Assembly (NCBI RefSeq): GCF_003148475.1 | Contig: NZ_QGGG01000005.1 | Span: 62,001-126,000, forward strand | Direction: 5' to 3' | Origin: Pseudaminobacter salicylatoxidans | GTDB lineage: Bacteria > Pseudomonadota > Alphaproteobacteria > Rhizobiales > Rhizobiaceae | Length of the DNA stretch: 64,000 bases | Part shown: positions 45,734 through 54,949 of the stretch, in pieces | Layout of the letters: every line of letters starts with the position of its first letter | How positions within the stretch are numbered: position 1 is the stretch's first letter | Translations under genes and position numbers: made by a program | The notes under the pieces: model-generated | The model's database searches: none | Seen by the model: the letters and a program-made list of their open reading frames with translations, nothing else | Told to the model about the DNA's origin: nothing

Positions 45734-47317
45734 TCAGTAGCCGGCGCTCGGAATCCACCATTCGCGGCCACGCACGGTGGCGACATATTCGGGCCAGCGC
45801 AAGCCGATCGGCGCTTCGTAGTCGGCGAGCGGCGGAATCCAGTTCGTGCCGCCGACGCCGCCGCCGGTGCGCTGCTCGAACTCCTTGCGGGCAGCCGCAC
45901 GCAACTCGGCATTCTGCATCAGTTCGAGCATCGAGTGAGCGATGGTCTTGGAGGCGCAGATGACCATCGGGTCGATGGTTTCGGGAATGCCGCCCAGAGC
46001 GTTCATCACCCAGTCCGGATAGGCAAAACCGGCCGGACCGGTGAGCATCGGACGGGCAATGTAGAGGCGCGCGGTCGGCGCGTGCCAGCACATGTCGGTG
46101 TAGTCGTCCGAGGTGTAGTTGATCTGCGACGGCGGCAGGTCCTGGCGCAGGATGCGCTCGGCCTCCTGCGGCGCGATCAGCTTTTCGCAATCGGGCAGGA
46201 AGGGCTCCGCCATCGGCTCAAGGCCGACATTGGTCTGGATTTCGCGGGCGATCTCCTTGGCGCGGTCGCTCCACTTCGGCGCGCCGACGGCGGCGAGCTT
46301 GTCATAGACGAGCTGCGCCATGGCATGGTTGGCAAGGCCGGGCCTCGACTTCGACACCCAGATCTTTTCCACGCGGCAGTGCGCGAGCCTGGCAGCCGCT
46401 TCCGCGTTGCGGTCGAGGATCAACGTCGCCTGCTCGGCCATCTCCACGGTCGGGACGCGGATGATGTACTGGATTTCGGCCAGCCGCGCCGGCAGGTTGT
46501 CGGCGGTGGCCTGCCCCGCCGTCAGGATCGCCTCGCTGATCGACCAGCCGCCCATATGCGGCAGCATGGAATCGCGCAGCGCCTTGGAGGCGTTGTACAT
46601 ATAGAACAGCGCATCGTTGGCGCCGGGCGCGCGCACGGCGCTGTGCGCCTGTGGGATGGGCAGGCCATCGGCGCGCTTCAGCCAGGTTTCCGGCTCGTCG
46701 CAGACGAAGCGATAGACCATCGCAAAGGCCGCGCCGCAATGCGTGTCCCAGTTCACCGTGTTGCACAGCGGCAGCATGTAGCAGGGGTGGAAGCTGATCA
46801 TGGCGTCGAGGCCGTCATAATAGCCCCTGGCCGCATGGATCGGCTTGGAGCCGCGCACCTTCTCGGCCGGCTCGCCGAAGAATTTCAGCGTACCTGGAAT
46901 GTTGTGCGCCTGCATGGCCGCCTTGGCGGCGAGCAGGCCGCCGAAGGCGCTCATGCCAAGCGCCGAATGCGGATCGGTGTGACCGCCGGCGTGTTCGTTG
47001 AGGCCGGCGCGCGGCGCCTTGACGGTGCTGGCCGCCTGGCAGTTGCCCGGCACGGCGTCGTATTCGGCATAGGAGGCGATGACCGGGCCGCCCTCGCCAT
47101 TCGTCCACGATGCCGCAAAAGCGGTCGGCATGCCACCCGAGCCTTCCTCGACCTCGAAGCCTTCAGCGCGCAGGCGTTGCACATACCAGGCGGCGGATTC
47201 ATACTCGCGCCAGGCAGTCTCGCCCTTGTGCCAGATCTCGCTGGTCCATTTCGACAATTCGGCGGCGTTTTCATCCACCCAATGTGTGGCGGTTTCCTCG
47301 GCAATTTTGCTGGTCAT
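45734..47317 (-). CDS. M20-family metallopeptidase/amidohydrolase (AbgB-like)
   Basis: This 527-residue protein has the M20 pattern: SEIWHKGETAWREYESAAWY near the start, IASYAEYDAVPGNCQ with a metal-ligand Asp, HAGGHTDPHSALGMSAFGG with the catalytic His, and FGEPAEKVRGSKP with metal Glu. It resembles AbgB (p-aminobenzoyl-glutamate hydrolase subunit) and related aminoacylases. It probably splits an amide of an amino acid. It is the first gene of the leftward operon with the amidohydrolase, CobW and ThDP genes, divergent from LysR. Confidence 0.85.
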   Translation of the reverse strand: MTSKIAEETATHWVDENAAELSKWTSEIWHKGETAWREYESAAWYVQRLRAEGFEVEEGSGGMPTAFAASWTNGEGGPVIASYAEYDAVPGNCQAASTVKAPRAGLNEHAGGHTDPHSALGMSAFGGLLAAKAAMQAHNIPGTLKFFGEPAEKVRGSKPIHAARGYYDGLDAMISFHPCYMLPLCNTVNWDTHCGAAFAMVYRFVCDEPETWLKRADGLPIPQAHSAVRAPGANDALFYMYNASKALRDSMLPHMGGWSISEAILTAGQATADNLPARLAEIQYIIRVPTVEMAEQATLILDRNAEAAARLAHCRVEKIWVSKSRPGLANHAMAQLVYDKLAAVGAPKWSDRAKEIAREIQTNVGLEPMAEPFLPDCEKLIAPQEAERILRQDLPPSQINYTSDDYTDMCWHAPTARLYIARPMLTGPAGFAYPDWVMNALGGIPETIDPMVICASKTIAHSMLELMQNAELRAAARKEFEQRTGGGVGGTNWIPPLADYEAPIGLRWPEYVATVRGREWWIPSAGY

Positions 47318-47501
47318 CGGCTGCTCGTCATTTTCCCCGCATGGTGCGCACGCAATGCCGGCTGTTGCACCGGCACGATTGATCCTCCGGAGCCGACAGA
47401 ACCCGGCTCACCGCAAATTCATCGTATGGGATGAATGGGATTTTCAGAAAGTGATATATATTGCCGAATGACTTGAGAGTTTTTCATCTTTGGGAGGAAA
47501 C
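47318..47501. promoter_or_regulatory. Divergent promoter region between the M20 peptidase operon and LysR
   Basis: The right half of this 184-bp gap (about 47440-47485) is AT-rich, including TGATATATATTG, and should carry both promoters and the LysR operator. GGGAGGAAAC at 47492-47501 is a strong ribosome site for LysR. No clear T-N11-A dyad stands out. Confidence 0.4.
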
Positions 47502-48425
47502 ATGACCTGGCCGGCAAGAAACCTGCCTTCCATGAGCGCCTTGCGGGCCTTCGATGCCGTCGCCCGCCACGGCAGCCTGTGGCAGGCGGCGCAGGAATTG
47601 CACCGCACGCCGAGCGCCATCAGCCACCAGCTTCGCTTTCTGGAACGCGAACTGGGACTGGAACTCACCGAGCGCGACGGCAAGGGCATCGAACTCACGC
47701 CGTTCGGCCGCCGCTATGCGCAGGAAGTGCGCACCGCGCTGGGACTGATCGCGCAGGCGGCCGAGATCGCCGACGACGTGCAGCTTCACGGCCGGCTGAC
47801 GATCTCCTGCACGCCCGGCTTCGCCACTTTCTGGCTATGCAACCATTTCAACGAATTCCGCAGCCTCTATCCGCTGGTGCGCATCAAGCTGGTGACGCCA
47901 CGGCGGCTGGACGATGTCAGCGATCCCGAATCGGACGTCTTCATCGCCTTTGGGGCCGGAAGCTGGCCGAACCACTGGTCGGAACTGCTGGCGCAGGTGG
48001 AATTCACGCCGATCTGCAGCCCTGTGCTGCTCAATTCCAACAATATCCATACGCCGGAGGACCTGACCCGGCTGCCGCTGCTGCATCTCAATGATTTCCA
48101 GGACTGGTCGCTGTGGTTCGGTACCTACGGCCTGCCGATGCCGGGTCCGGAGAACAGCATTGTCTTTTCCGATGTCTATCTCGCGCAGGCGGCTGCGATT
48201 GCCGGGCAGGGCGTTGCCATGGGCGACGACATCGTCTGCGGCAGGGCGCTGACAGACGGCGACCTCGTGCGCCCCTTCGACAGCACCATCAAATCGCCGG
48301 AGTCCTACTTTCTGGTCTGCGAGCGGCACAAGCTCGATCAGCCGATCGTCAGTGCCTTCTGCAACTGGCTGAAAGCAAGCCTTGCCGAGAGCCGGCAATT
48401 GCTCCGCTCGCGGCAACATGAATAA
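47502..48425 (+). CDS. LysR-family transcriptional regulator (GcvA-like)
   Basis: This 307-residue regulator has an N-terminal winged helix (SMSALRAFDAVARHGSLWQA, then AISHQLRFLERELGLELTER) and a substrate-binding-protein-like effector domain. The GcvA branch is suggested by SLWQAAQELHRTPSAISHQL. It is flanked by the divergent M20 operon and by the downstream polyamine-type transporter, either or both of which may be targets. Confidence 0.9.
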   Translation: MTWPARNLPSMSALRAFDAVARHGSLWQAAQELHRTPSAISHQLRFLERELGLELTERDGKGIELTPFGRRYAQEVRTALGLIAQAAEIADDVQLHGRLTISCTPGFATFWLCNHFNEFRSLYPLVRIKLVTPRRLDDVSDPESDVFIAFGAGSWPNHWSELLAQVEFTPICSPVLLNSNNIHTPEDLTRLPLLHLNDFQDWSLWFGTYGLPMPGPENSIVFSDVYLAQAAAIAGQGVAMGDDIVCGRALTDGDLVRPFDSTIKSPESYFLVCERHKLDQPIVSAFCNWLKASLAESRQLLRSRQHE

Positions 48426-48427
48426 TC

Positions 48428-48477
48428 TTCACCTGAACAACGCAAATTATTCCATTGTGGTGAATTCGCTTTTCACC
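48428..48477. promoter_or_regulatory. Repeated TTCACC half-sites before the ABC transporter operon
   Basis: TTCACC occurs at 48428-48433 and 48472-48477, and its complement GGTGAA at 48459-48464. The last two form a perfect 6-bp inverted repeat with a 7-bp spacer. The array lies in the 87-bp gap before the transporter genes and may be an operator. Confidence 0.4.
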
Positions 48478-48512
48478 CTATCGTTCCGAAAAAGAGATAA
48501 GGGGGAGTGGGT

Positions 48513-49613
48513 TTGACCCCTCAACGACATCGCGCCTCTCAGCTCAGTGCTATCGGTCTCGGCAAGTCCTTCGGCAATTTCGAGGCCTTGCGCAGCCTTG
48601 ACCTGACCATTGCCGCCGGCGAATTTCTGACCCTGCTCGGCCCCTCCGGCTCGGGCAAGACCACCTTTTTGATGGCGCTCGCCGGCTTCCTGAAACCGAC
48701 GACCGGGCATCTGGAAGAAGACGGCGTGGACATCACCGACCGTCCTGCCGACAAGCGTAATTTCGGCATGGTGTTCCAGGGATATGCGCTGTTCCCGCAT
48801 CTTTCGGTAGCCGAAAACGTCGCCTTCCCGCTCAAGGTACGCAAGGTGCCGGCCGTCGAAATCAGGAGGCGCGTGGGCGAGATGATCGAGCGCGTCGGTC
48901 TTTCCGCGCATGCCCACAAGAAGCCGGCACAGCTCTCCGGCGGCCAGCAGCAGCGTGTGGCATTGGCCCGCGCGCTGGTGTTCGAGCCGGGCGTACTGCT
49001 GCTCGACGAGCCGTTCTCGGCCCTCGACAAGAACCTGCGCGAGGGCCTGCAGGCCGAAATGAAGCGCGTTCATCGCGAGACCGGCACCACCTTCGTCTTC
49101 GTCACCCACGACCAGAGCGAAGCGCTGGCGCTTTCCGACCGCATCGCCATCTTCAATCATGGCCAGCTGATGCAGGCGGCCGAGCCGCGCGCGATCTACA
49201 CGCGGCCGTCAAGTCGTTTCGTCGCCGAATTCCTCGGCCGCATCAATCTTCTGCCGCTCGAAGGCTGCAGCGCCAGCAACGGGCGCGCCACCGGCCGTCT
49301 CGGCGAACATGCGCTGTCGGCGCCGACTGCCGCCGCAACACCTGCCGGAAAGCAGGCCCTTCTGGCCGTGCGCCCGGAACATCTGCGCATCGGCACGGCC
49401 GGCGCGAACGACAATACCCTCGCCGGCGTGGTAGCCGACAAGATCTATAACGGAGCCGAAACGAGCCTTCAGGTGAGCTTGCCCACGGGCCAGCGGCTGC
49501 AGCTTTCGGTGCCCGACCACTCGGCGGCGGCCCGTATGGCCGTCGGCGAGCGGACCACGATATGCTGGCCGGTCGAAGCCGGCTTCATTCTGCACGACGA
49601 CAAGAACATCTGA
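48513..49613 (+). CDS. Spermidine/putrescine-type ABC transporter ATP-binding protein (PotA-like)
   Basis: This ATPase of about 366 residues has Walker A LGPSGSGKTTFLMA, the LTERQ-loop region NFGMVFQGYALFPHLSVAEN, signature LSGGQQQRVALARA and Walker B LLLDEPFSALDKNL. A C-terminal TOBE domain (LAVRPEHLRIGT) is typical of PotA and FbpC. Start choice: TTG at 48513 has AAGGGGGAG at good spacing, while GTG at 48507 lies too close to that site. It leads the potABCD-like operon. Confidence 0.88.
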   Translation: MTPQRHRASQLSAIGLGKSFGNFEALRSLDLTIAAGEFLTLLGPSGSGKTTFLMALAGFLKPTTGHLEEDGVDITDRPADKRNFGMVFQGYALFPHLSVAENVAFPLKVRKVPAVEIRRRVGEMIERVGLSAHAHKKPAQLSGGQQQRVALARALVFEPGVLLLDEPFSALDKNLREGLQAEMKRVHRETGTTFVFVTHDQSEALALSDRIAIFNHGQLMQAAEPRAIYTRPSSRFVAEFLGRINLLPLEGCSASNGRATGRLGEHALSAPTAAATPAGKQALLAVRPEHLRIGTAGANDNTLAGVVADKIYNGAETSLQVSLPTGQRLQLSVPDHSAAARMAVGERTTICWPVEAGFILHDDKNI

Positions 49614-49641
49614 ACCAGAACGAATGGGAGCAAGCACGAAC

Positions 49642-50751
49642 ATGTCCGAGCACTTCAAGCGCGACTGTTTCGAAATCCTCACCCGCCGCGCCGCCGCCGG
49701 CGAAATCGACCGTCGCAGCTTCGTCAAGGCTGCCGCCCTGCTGCTCAGCGTGCCGATGGCCATGCGCGCCAAGATGGCGTTCGCGGCCGACCAGCTCGTG
49801 GTGGCGAACTGGGGCGGCGACGCCATCGACGCCTTCCAGAAGGCGTTTGGCGAACCCTTCACCAAGGCAACCGGCATTGCCGTGCGCATCGACGGCAGCG
49901 GCCCGACCGAGGGCGCCATCAAGGCGCAGATCACCTCCGGCAAGATCATCTGGGACGTGGTCGATGCCGACGCCAATCTCGGCATCGCCTTCGGCAAGGA
50001 AGGCGTGCTGGAAGCGCTCGACTACAATACGATCGACCGCGCCAAAATCCGCAAGGGCTATGACTACGAGTTCGGCACACCGGGCTATTTCTTTTCCTAT
50101 GTGCTCGCCTACGATTCCGCCAGGTTCTCCGACGAAGCGCCGACGTCGCCGGCCGACTTCTGGAATGTCGAGAAGTTCCCCGGCAAGCGCACCATGTACA
50201 AGTGGATGAACGGCATGCTGGAGGCAGCGCTGCTGGCCGACGGCGTGAAGCCGGAAGAGCTCTATCCGCTCGATATCGACCGCGCGCTGGCCAAGATCGA
50301 GGCGCTGAAGCCGCACATCATCTCCTTCTGGGGTTCTGGCGCGGAAAGCCAGCAGCTTCTCACCGAAGGCGAAGCCGCGATGGGCTATATCTGGAACACC
50401 CGCGCCATCCTGCTCGGCCGCGACACGGACGACCAGATCAAGTGGGGCTATGACGGCGGTTTCCTCAACTCCTCCACCTGGATCACGCCGAAGGGCAACC
50501 CCGCAGGCCGCGACAATGCCATGCGCTTCATCGCAACCTCCCAGGACGCTCAGAGCCAGGTGATGCTGTTCGACCTGCTCGGCAACGGCCCGGCCAACCC
50601 GGAGGCCGACGCGCTGATCCCGGACGACAGGAAGGCCCTGAACTGCGTGTCGCCGGAGGCGGAAGCCAAGCAGGTCACGCTCAACGCCGAGTGGTACGCC
50701 GACAATTATTCGGCGGCGCTGGAAAAATTCCTGGCGCTGGTTTCCAAGTAA
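49642..50751 (+). CDS. Spermidine/putrescine-type ABC transporter substrate-binding protein (PotD-like)
   Basis: This 369-residue protein has a twin-arginine-like signal (IDRRSFVKAAALLLSVPMAM) and the PotD fold: LVVANWGGDAIDAFQKAFGE, IIWDVVDADANLGIAFGKEG and FWNVEKFPGKRTMYKW. The ATG at 49642 was preferred over one at 49624 because of the GGGAGC upstream. The ligand may be a polyamine, an amino acid or another small organic cation. The nearby amide hydrolases suggest an amide-bearing compound. Confidence 0.88.
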   Translation: MSEHFKRDCFEILTRRAAAGEIDRRSFVKAAALLLSVPMAMRAKMAFAADQLVVANWGGDAIDAFQKAFGEPFTKATGIAVRIDGSGPTEGAIKAQITSGKIIWDVVDADANLGIAFGKEGVLEALDYNTIDRAKIRKGYDYEFGTPGYFFSYVLAYDSARFSDEAPTSPADFWNVEKFPGKRTMYKWMNGMLEAALLADGVKPEELYPLDIDRALAKIEALKPHIISFWGSGAESQQLLTEGEAAMGYIWNTRAILLGRDTDDQIKWGYDGGFLNSSTWITPKGNPAGRDNAMRFIATSQDAQSQVMLFDLLGNGPANPEADALIPDDRKALNCVSPEAEAKQVTLNAEWYADNYSAALEKFLALVSK

Positions 50752-50808
50752 GCTGCGGGCGGCTCGGACCGCCCCTCCAGAAATCGACACGGCGGGAGGG
50801 CCTTGATC

Positions 50809-51636
50809 ATGACACGATCCTGGATGCGATACGCGATCCTGCTGGCTCCCCTGCCGCTGTTCCTGGTCGTCTCCTATGTGCTGCCCTTCCTGATGGTGGC
50901 CAAGTGGAGCGTGACCGATCCCGAGCCCGGCTTCGGGCAATATATCCGCATCTTTACCGATCCCACCGTGCAGGCGGTGCTGATCCGCACGCTGCGCATC
51001 TGCGTCATCGTCACTCTGGTGTCGGTGACGCTCGCCTACGCCATCGCCTATAACTGGGTGTTCGGCCCGCCAAGGCGCCAGCGACTGATCGAATATTGCG
51101 TGCTGATCCCGTTCTGGATCTCGGTGCTGATCCGCGCCTTCGGCTGGCTGATCCTGTTGCGCAACAACGGCATTATCAATGAGAGCCTGATGGGCATCGG
51201 CATCATTAAGGAGCCGCTGGCGCTGGTGCGCAACGAGCTCGGCAGCATCATCGGCATGACGCATTTCCTCATTCCGTTCGCGGTCTTCCCGCTCGCCTCG
51301 GCGTTGCGCCAGGTCGATCCGCGCGTGCTGCAGGCCGCCAGCGGGCTGGGCGCGGGACGCATGCGCATCTTCTGGACGGTTACGCTGCCAATGACCATGC
51401 CCGGCGTGCTGGGCGCCGGCATCATCGTCTTCGTCTTCGCGCTCGGCTTCTTCATCACTCCGGCGATCCTGTCGGGCGGCCGCAGCGTGATGGTGGCGGA
51501 GTTCATTTATCTGCAACTCTTCCAGACCGTGAACTGGGGGTTGGCCGCCGCAATCAGCGTGGTCCTTCTGGTCATCGTGGCCGCACTCGGAACGCTGCTC
51601 CACAAGGTCGCGCGCCTCGACAAGCTCGTAGGGTGA
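50809..51636 (+). CDS. ABC transporter permease (PotB-like)
   Basis: This 275-residue permease has about six membrane segments, the first being LLAPLPLFLVVSYVLPFLMV. The EAA loop is seen at VLQAASGLGAGRMRIFWTVT. GGGAGGG lies 9 bp upstream of the ATG. It pairs with the next permease. Confidence 0.88.
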   Translation: MTRSWMRYAILLAPLPLFLVVSYVLPFLMVAKWSVTDPEPGFGQYIRIFTDPTVQAVLIRTLRICVIVTLVSVTLAYAIAYNWVFGPPRRQRLIEYCVLIPFWISVLIRAFGWLILLRNNGIINESLMGIGIIKEPLALVRNELGSIIGMTHFLIPFAVFPLASALRQVDPRVLQAASGLGAGRMRIFWTVTLPMTMPGVLGAGIIVFVFALGFFITPAILSGGRSVMVAEFIYLQLFQTVNWGLAAAISVVLLVIVAALGTLLHKVARLDKLVG

Positions 51637-51641
51637 CAACA

Positions 51642-52475
51642 ATGAGCGCCAACCCCAACAGCACGGACAAGCCGGGCCGCGTCAGCGCCGCGATCGTCTA
51701 TCTCACGATCGTCTTCCTGCTGATGCCGCTTCTGGCGATCATCCCGGTATCCTTCACAGGCACGCGCTACCTGTCCATGCCCAGGGGCAACTGGTCGCTG
51801 CGCCACTATGAGGCGCTGCTGACCAATCCGATCTGGCTCGACAGCATCAAGCTCAGCCTTGGCATCGCGGTGGCGAGCGCCGCCATCTCCACCATCCTCG
51901 CGGTGATGTTCGGGCTCGGGCTCTGGTATGTGCGCAACCGCTTCTCGACCATGCTGGCCGCATTGGTGTTCCTGCCCATGGTGATGCCGCCGGTGGTCTC
52001 GGCCATCATCCTCTATTTCTTCGAGACATCGCTGATCGATGTCGCGCCATGGATCGGCTTCGACAGCGTCGGCGGCGTCATCCTCGCCCATGTCGTGGTT
52101 GCGACACCCTTCGCGCTCGTCACCTTCATGGTCGCGCTCAGCCAGATCGACAAGCGCATCGACATGGCCGCGCGGGGGCTTGGCGCGTCGCTGTGGCAGT
52201 CGATCTTCTGGGTGGTGTTGCCCAATGCGAAGTTCGGCATCCTCTCGGCAGCCTTCTTCGCCTTCATCCTGTCGTGGGAAGAGATTTCGGTGACGCTGTT
52301 CATCACCTCGTTCAACGTCATCACCCTGCCCCGCCAGATGTGGAACGGCATGCGCGACAATGTCGATCCGGCAATCGCCGCGATCTCGGTGATCCTGATC
52401 TCGCTTACCGTGATCGGCATCCTTGTGCGCAACCTCTGGGACTGGCAGCGCGCGCGCGCGCTTGCGAAGGCCTGA
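51642..52475 (+). CDS. ABC transporter permease (PotC-like)
   Basis: This 277-residue permease has a long first segment (IVYLTIVFLLMPLLAIIPVS), the IWLDSIKLSLGIAVASAAIS segment and the EAA loop DMAARGLGASLWQSIFWVVL. A GTG at 51633 would extend it by three residues and overlap potB. It ends the transporter operon, and I see no clear terminator in the 137 bp that follow. Confidence 0.88.
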   Translation: MSANPNSTDKPGRVSAAIVYLTIVFLLMPLLAIIPVSFTGTRYLSMPRGNWSLRHYEALLTNPIWLDSIKLSLGIAVASAAISTILAVMFGLGLWYVRNRFSTMLAALVFLPMVMPPVVSAIILYFFETSLIDVAPWIGFDSVGGVILAHVVVATPFALVTFMVALSQIDKRIDMAARGLGASLWQSIFWVVLPNAKFGILSAAFFAFILSWEEISVTLFITSFNVITLPRQMWNGMRDNVDPAIAAISVILISLTVIGILVRNLWDWQRARALAKA

Positions 52476-52612
52476 TCGGCGCGATCAGGCTGTACGCGGG
52501 CTATGTCAAAGCGGGTTCGGAAAAGGGGATTGGCGCGCGGGCAGCGCGATGGCCCCGCATTCGGAGTTCGGCGATCTATCATGGCCGAATGCCTGCGGGG
52601 CCGGTTTGACGA

Positions 52613-52873
52613 TCAGGCTGCGTCGGGAATATCGGAGTCCTCTACGAAAGTTCCTTCAGGCAGGCCGAGGGCGCGGGCGAGCCTGTCCCGATAGCCCTTG
52701 TCGAAACGATGACCCGTCTCGATCAGTTCGATTTCCTCGACGGTCAGGCCGCTCGTCACGGCGACGTCTTCGATTGCGTAGCCAAGGTGCTCCCGATAAG
52801 CACGGATAATGTTTTTTCCTGCAGATATTGCAGCAAGCACTGCCTCAGGCAGTGCAGAGGGCGTTGTAGCCAT
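52613..52873 (-). CDS. Small XRE-type helix-turn-helix protein
   Basis: This 86-residue protein starts at 52873 behind a perfect GGAGG. The middle, AYREHLGYAIEDVAVTSGLT followed by VEEIELIETGHRF, has the helix-turn-helix pattern of XRE/Cro repressors. With YRDRLARALGLPEGTF it completes a five-helix domain. The target is unknown. It is transcribed leftward with no partner gene and converges with the permease gene. Confidence 0.65.
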   Translation of the reverse strand: MATTPSALPEAVLAAISAGKNIIRAYREHLGYAIEDVAVTSGLTVEEIELIETGHRFDKGYRDRLARALGLPEGTFVEDSDIPDAA

Positions 52874-53203
52874 TTTGCCTCCAGATACAGAGATCGGCCG
52901 AACGGGCACTCAAACGCTTGCCGGCCGATATAATAGAGGATGCCGAAAAACCCGCTTCGGGCGACATCCGCAAAAGCGCGGTCACTCTCGAATTGTAGAG
53001 AGGTGCTGCCCCAATATGGCCGTTGATCGACTTTGAATCAAGATTTGAAGCGCCTCAGGATCGTGTCAAATGCCTCCACGGCGGCGCAAACCGTGCTCTG
53101 CAAGGCATCACGATTTGTTGACAAGCAGTAACGTCCCGCCGCGTCGATCACGTGCGAGTATCTGTTCGCTTCCGTTACCCGCGCTTTTCCGCGCCAGTCC
53201 GGT
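52874..53203. other. Gap between the M14 peptidase and the XRE gene
   Basis: This 330-bp gap holds a terminator at 52946-52961 (listed separately). One open frame (53038-53259, minus) could encode 73 residues but overlaps the end of the peptidase gene, matches no family I know and lacks a clear ribosome site, so I do not call it. The part nearest the XRE start should contain that gene's promoter. Confidence 0.4.
52946..52961 (-). terminator. Intrinsic terminator of the peptidase-transporter operon
   Basis: Read on the minus strand, CCCG-AAG-CGGG (52961-52951) is followed by five T (52950-52946), a compact classical terminator. It lies about 240 bp past the M14 peptidase stop. Confidence 0.55.
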
Positions 53204-54949
53204 TCATGAAACCAGCGACTCGTGCGCAAGAATGGCCTGCAGCGCGTCATAGGCAGCAAGCACGGTCTGCATCTGCGCCGTGTGGCCCTTCACGAAGGCC
53301 TCGCCATAGATCGTCTCGTCCGGATATTCGGTGATCAGCGTCAGCGGCACGTCATGCCGCTCATCCACCCCGGAGAAGCAGGGAAAACCGTTGATGATGC
53401 GGAAGCCTGTCTCGCCGGCATGGGTCTCGAAGAGCGCAATCTGTGCGTCATTATAGGCAAGCAGGTCCGGTATGGCGCCCAGATGCCGGGTCACGCGGTC
53501 CAGCAGTTCCTCGGCCCGGGCTTCCCACCCTTCATGATGGCGCACGATGAGGAAGAAGCCTTTCGGCAGCGTCCACATGGCGAAGTTGCGCGGCACATAG
53601 CCTGACAGCGGCCGGGTCCACTCATGCGAGGGGTAGCCGTGCAGATTGACATGCAGCTTCGCGCCGCTCAGCTGCTTCGCTTCGAAGCGGATCGCCTTCT
53701 CATTCAGATCGACGCCGGCGTTTTCCGCCGTGCGGTATTCGAGATCGTCGCCCAGCGCCGTGTAACGCGCGGCATGGTGCATGTGCAGCGGATTGTCCAC
53801 GCGCAGACGCTGGTGCAGTGCATAGCCGTCCGGGTTTTCCTGCGGCGAGATGGTGAAATGCGCCCCCTCGCGGCCCGCAAGCACCCTGGCCGCCCGCAGC
53901 GCACCGACCACACCGGTGGTTTCGTTGGCATGCTGGCCGCCGCTGATCATCATGGCGGCGTCCGTGCCCTTCACATAGCGCGCCGCGACGCGCCGGCCGG
54001 AACGCGTATGCGCCTCGAAGGGCGCACCACCGATCGCTTCCAGTTCGGAGGCAATTTGTTCCGCGGAAAGCGGCCGCTCGGCAGTGTCGAGATCCTGTGC
54101 GGCTTCTGCAGCGTTCACACCCAAGAGCGGACGCGTTTCCACACGCACTGACGGCCCGCCCTCGCTTTGAACAATTTCCGGCACGATCTGGCCGGGCTTC
54201 AGGCCACGGTCGCCCAGCGGCCGGCCGGACTTCTTCTGGAAGATTTCCAGCAGCGAAAAATAGAAATCCTCGTGCAGCGCCTCGCGCAGGCTGACGACTT
54301 CCTCGTCATGAGCCAGTTTTTCGTCCGCCGCGGGCAGTTCGACGCGGATGTTCAGTTCTTCGAAATAGGGTTCCGAAGCCCCCCAGTCGTGACCCGCTAT
54401 CGCTTCGAGCGTGGAAGCAAACAGCGCCTCATAATCGGTCTCCAGCCGTTCGCCTGCCTCGCCGGGCGAGGTGACGATCCAGCCTGTGGGCGACAGGTTC
54501 GTCTCGCCGACGAGATCGACATGCACGCGGTTGGGCGCGAAAACGCGGTGATTTTCGCTCGAACCGTCCTTGGCGATAAGCACGACCTCATAGAACAGGC
54601 CGGCATCTTCCCGTTCGACGAACTCGATCTCCGCGTCGCCCACCAGGGCGGCCAGCGGATAGGCCTCCAGCCGAAAGCGGTTGCGCGGGGCATCCGGGTG
54701 GACCGGATAGGAAACCCGGACCGTCTTCAGCGAAGCAATGTCCACCTCTTCAACGAAAAAGTGCAGCAGCGGCTTGTAGGCACTGCGGATTTCCGCATCC
54801 ATGCCCGCAGCGGCGAGGCGCTGCTGCGCCGCGACGCGGCTTGCTCGGTCGTCGAATGTCCAGGCGCGCAGATAGTTTCCGTCACCCGAATGTTCGGCAA
54901 CCAGCCGGTCGAGGGTACGTTCGAATTCGCGCGCGTGGATTACTGTCAT
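53204..54949 (-). CDS. M14-family zinc carboxypeptidase
   Basis: This 581-residue protein has an N-terminal domain of about 330 residues without a clear assignment and then the M14 fold: AAMMISGGQHANETTGVVGA with the HxxE zinc motif (His-Ala-Asn-Glu), ISPQENPDGYALHQRLRVDN, and KLHVNLHGYPSHEWTRPLSG with the third zinc His. It lacks a signal peptide, so it probably acts on imported peptides. Its ATG overlaps the upstream permease stop by 4 bp, tying it to the peptide ABC transporter operon. Confidence 0.82.
   Translation of the reverse strand: MTVIHAREFERTLDRLVAEHSGDGNYLRAWTFDDRASRVAAQQRLAAAGMDAEIRSAYKPLLHFFVEEVDIASLKTVRVSYPVHPDAPRNRFRLEAYPLAALVGDAEIEFVEREDAGLFYEVVLIAKDGSSENHRVFAPNRVHVDLVGETNLSPTGWIVTSPGEAGERLETDYEALFASTLEAIAGHDWGASEPYFEELNIRVELPAADEKLAHDEEVVSLREALHEDFYFSLLEIFQKKSGRPLGDRGLKPGQIVPEIVQSEGGPSVRVETRPLLGVNAAEAAQDLDTAERPLSAEQIASELEAIGGAPFEAHTRSGRRVAARYVKGTDAAMMISGGQHANETTGVVGALRAARVLAGREGAHFTISPQENPDGYALHQRLRVDNPLHMHHAARYTALGDDLEYRTAENAGVDLNEKAIRFEAKQLSGAKLHVNLHGYPSHEWTRPLSGYVPRNFAMWTLPKGFFLIVRHHEGWEARAEELLDRVTRHLGAIPDLLAYNDAQIALFETHAGETGFRIINGFPCFSGVDERHDVPLTLITEYPDETIYGEAFVKGHTAQMQTVLAAYDALQAILAHESLVS

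Noticed and set aside
49585-51642. 685-codon open frame on the minus strand
   Set aside because: Antisense to the PotD-like and PotB-like genes and lacking any domain signature.
53038-53259. Possible 73-residue protein on the minus strand
   Set aside because: It overlaps the end of the M14 peptidase gene, has no convincing ribosome site and matches no family I know.
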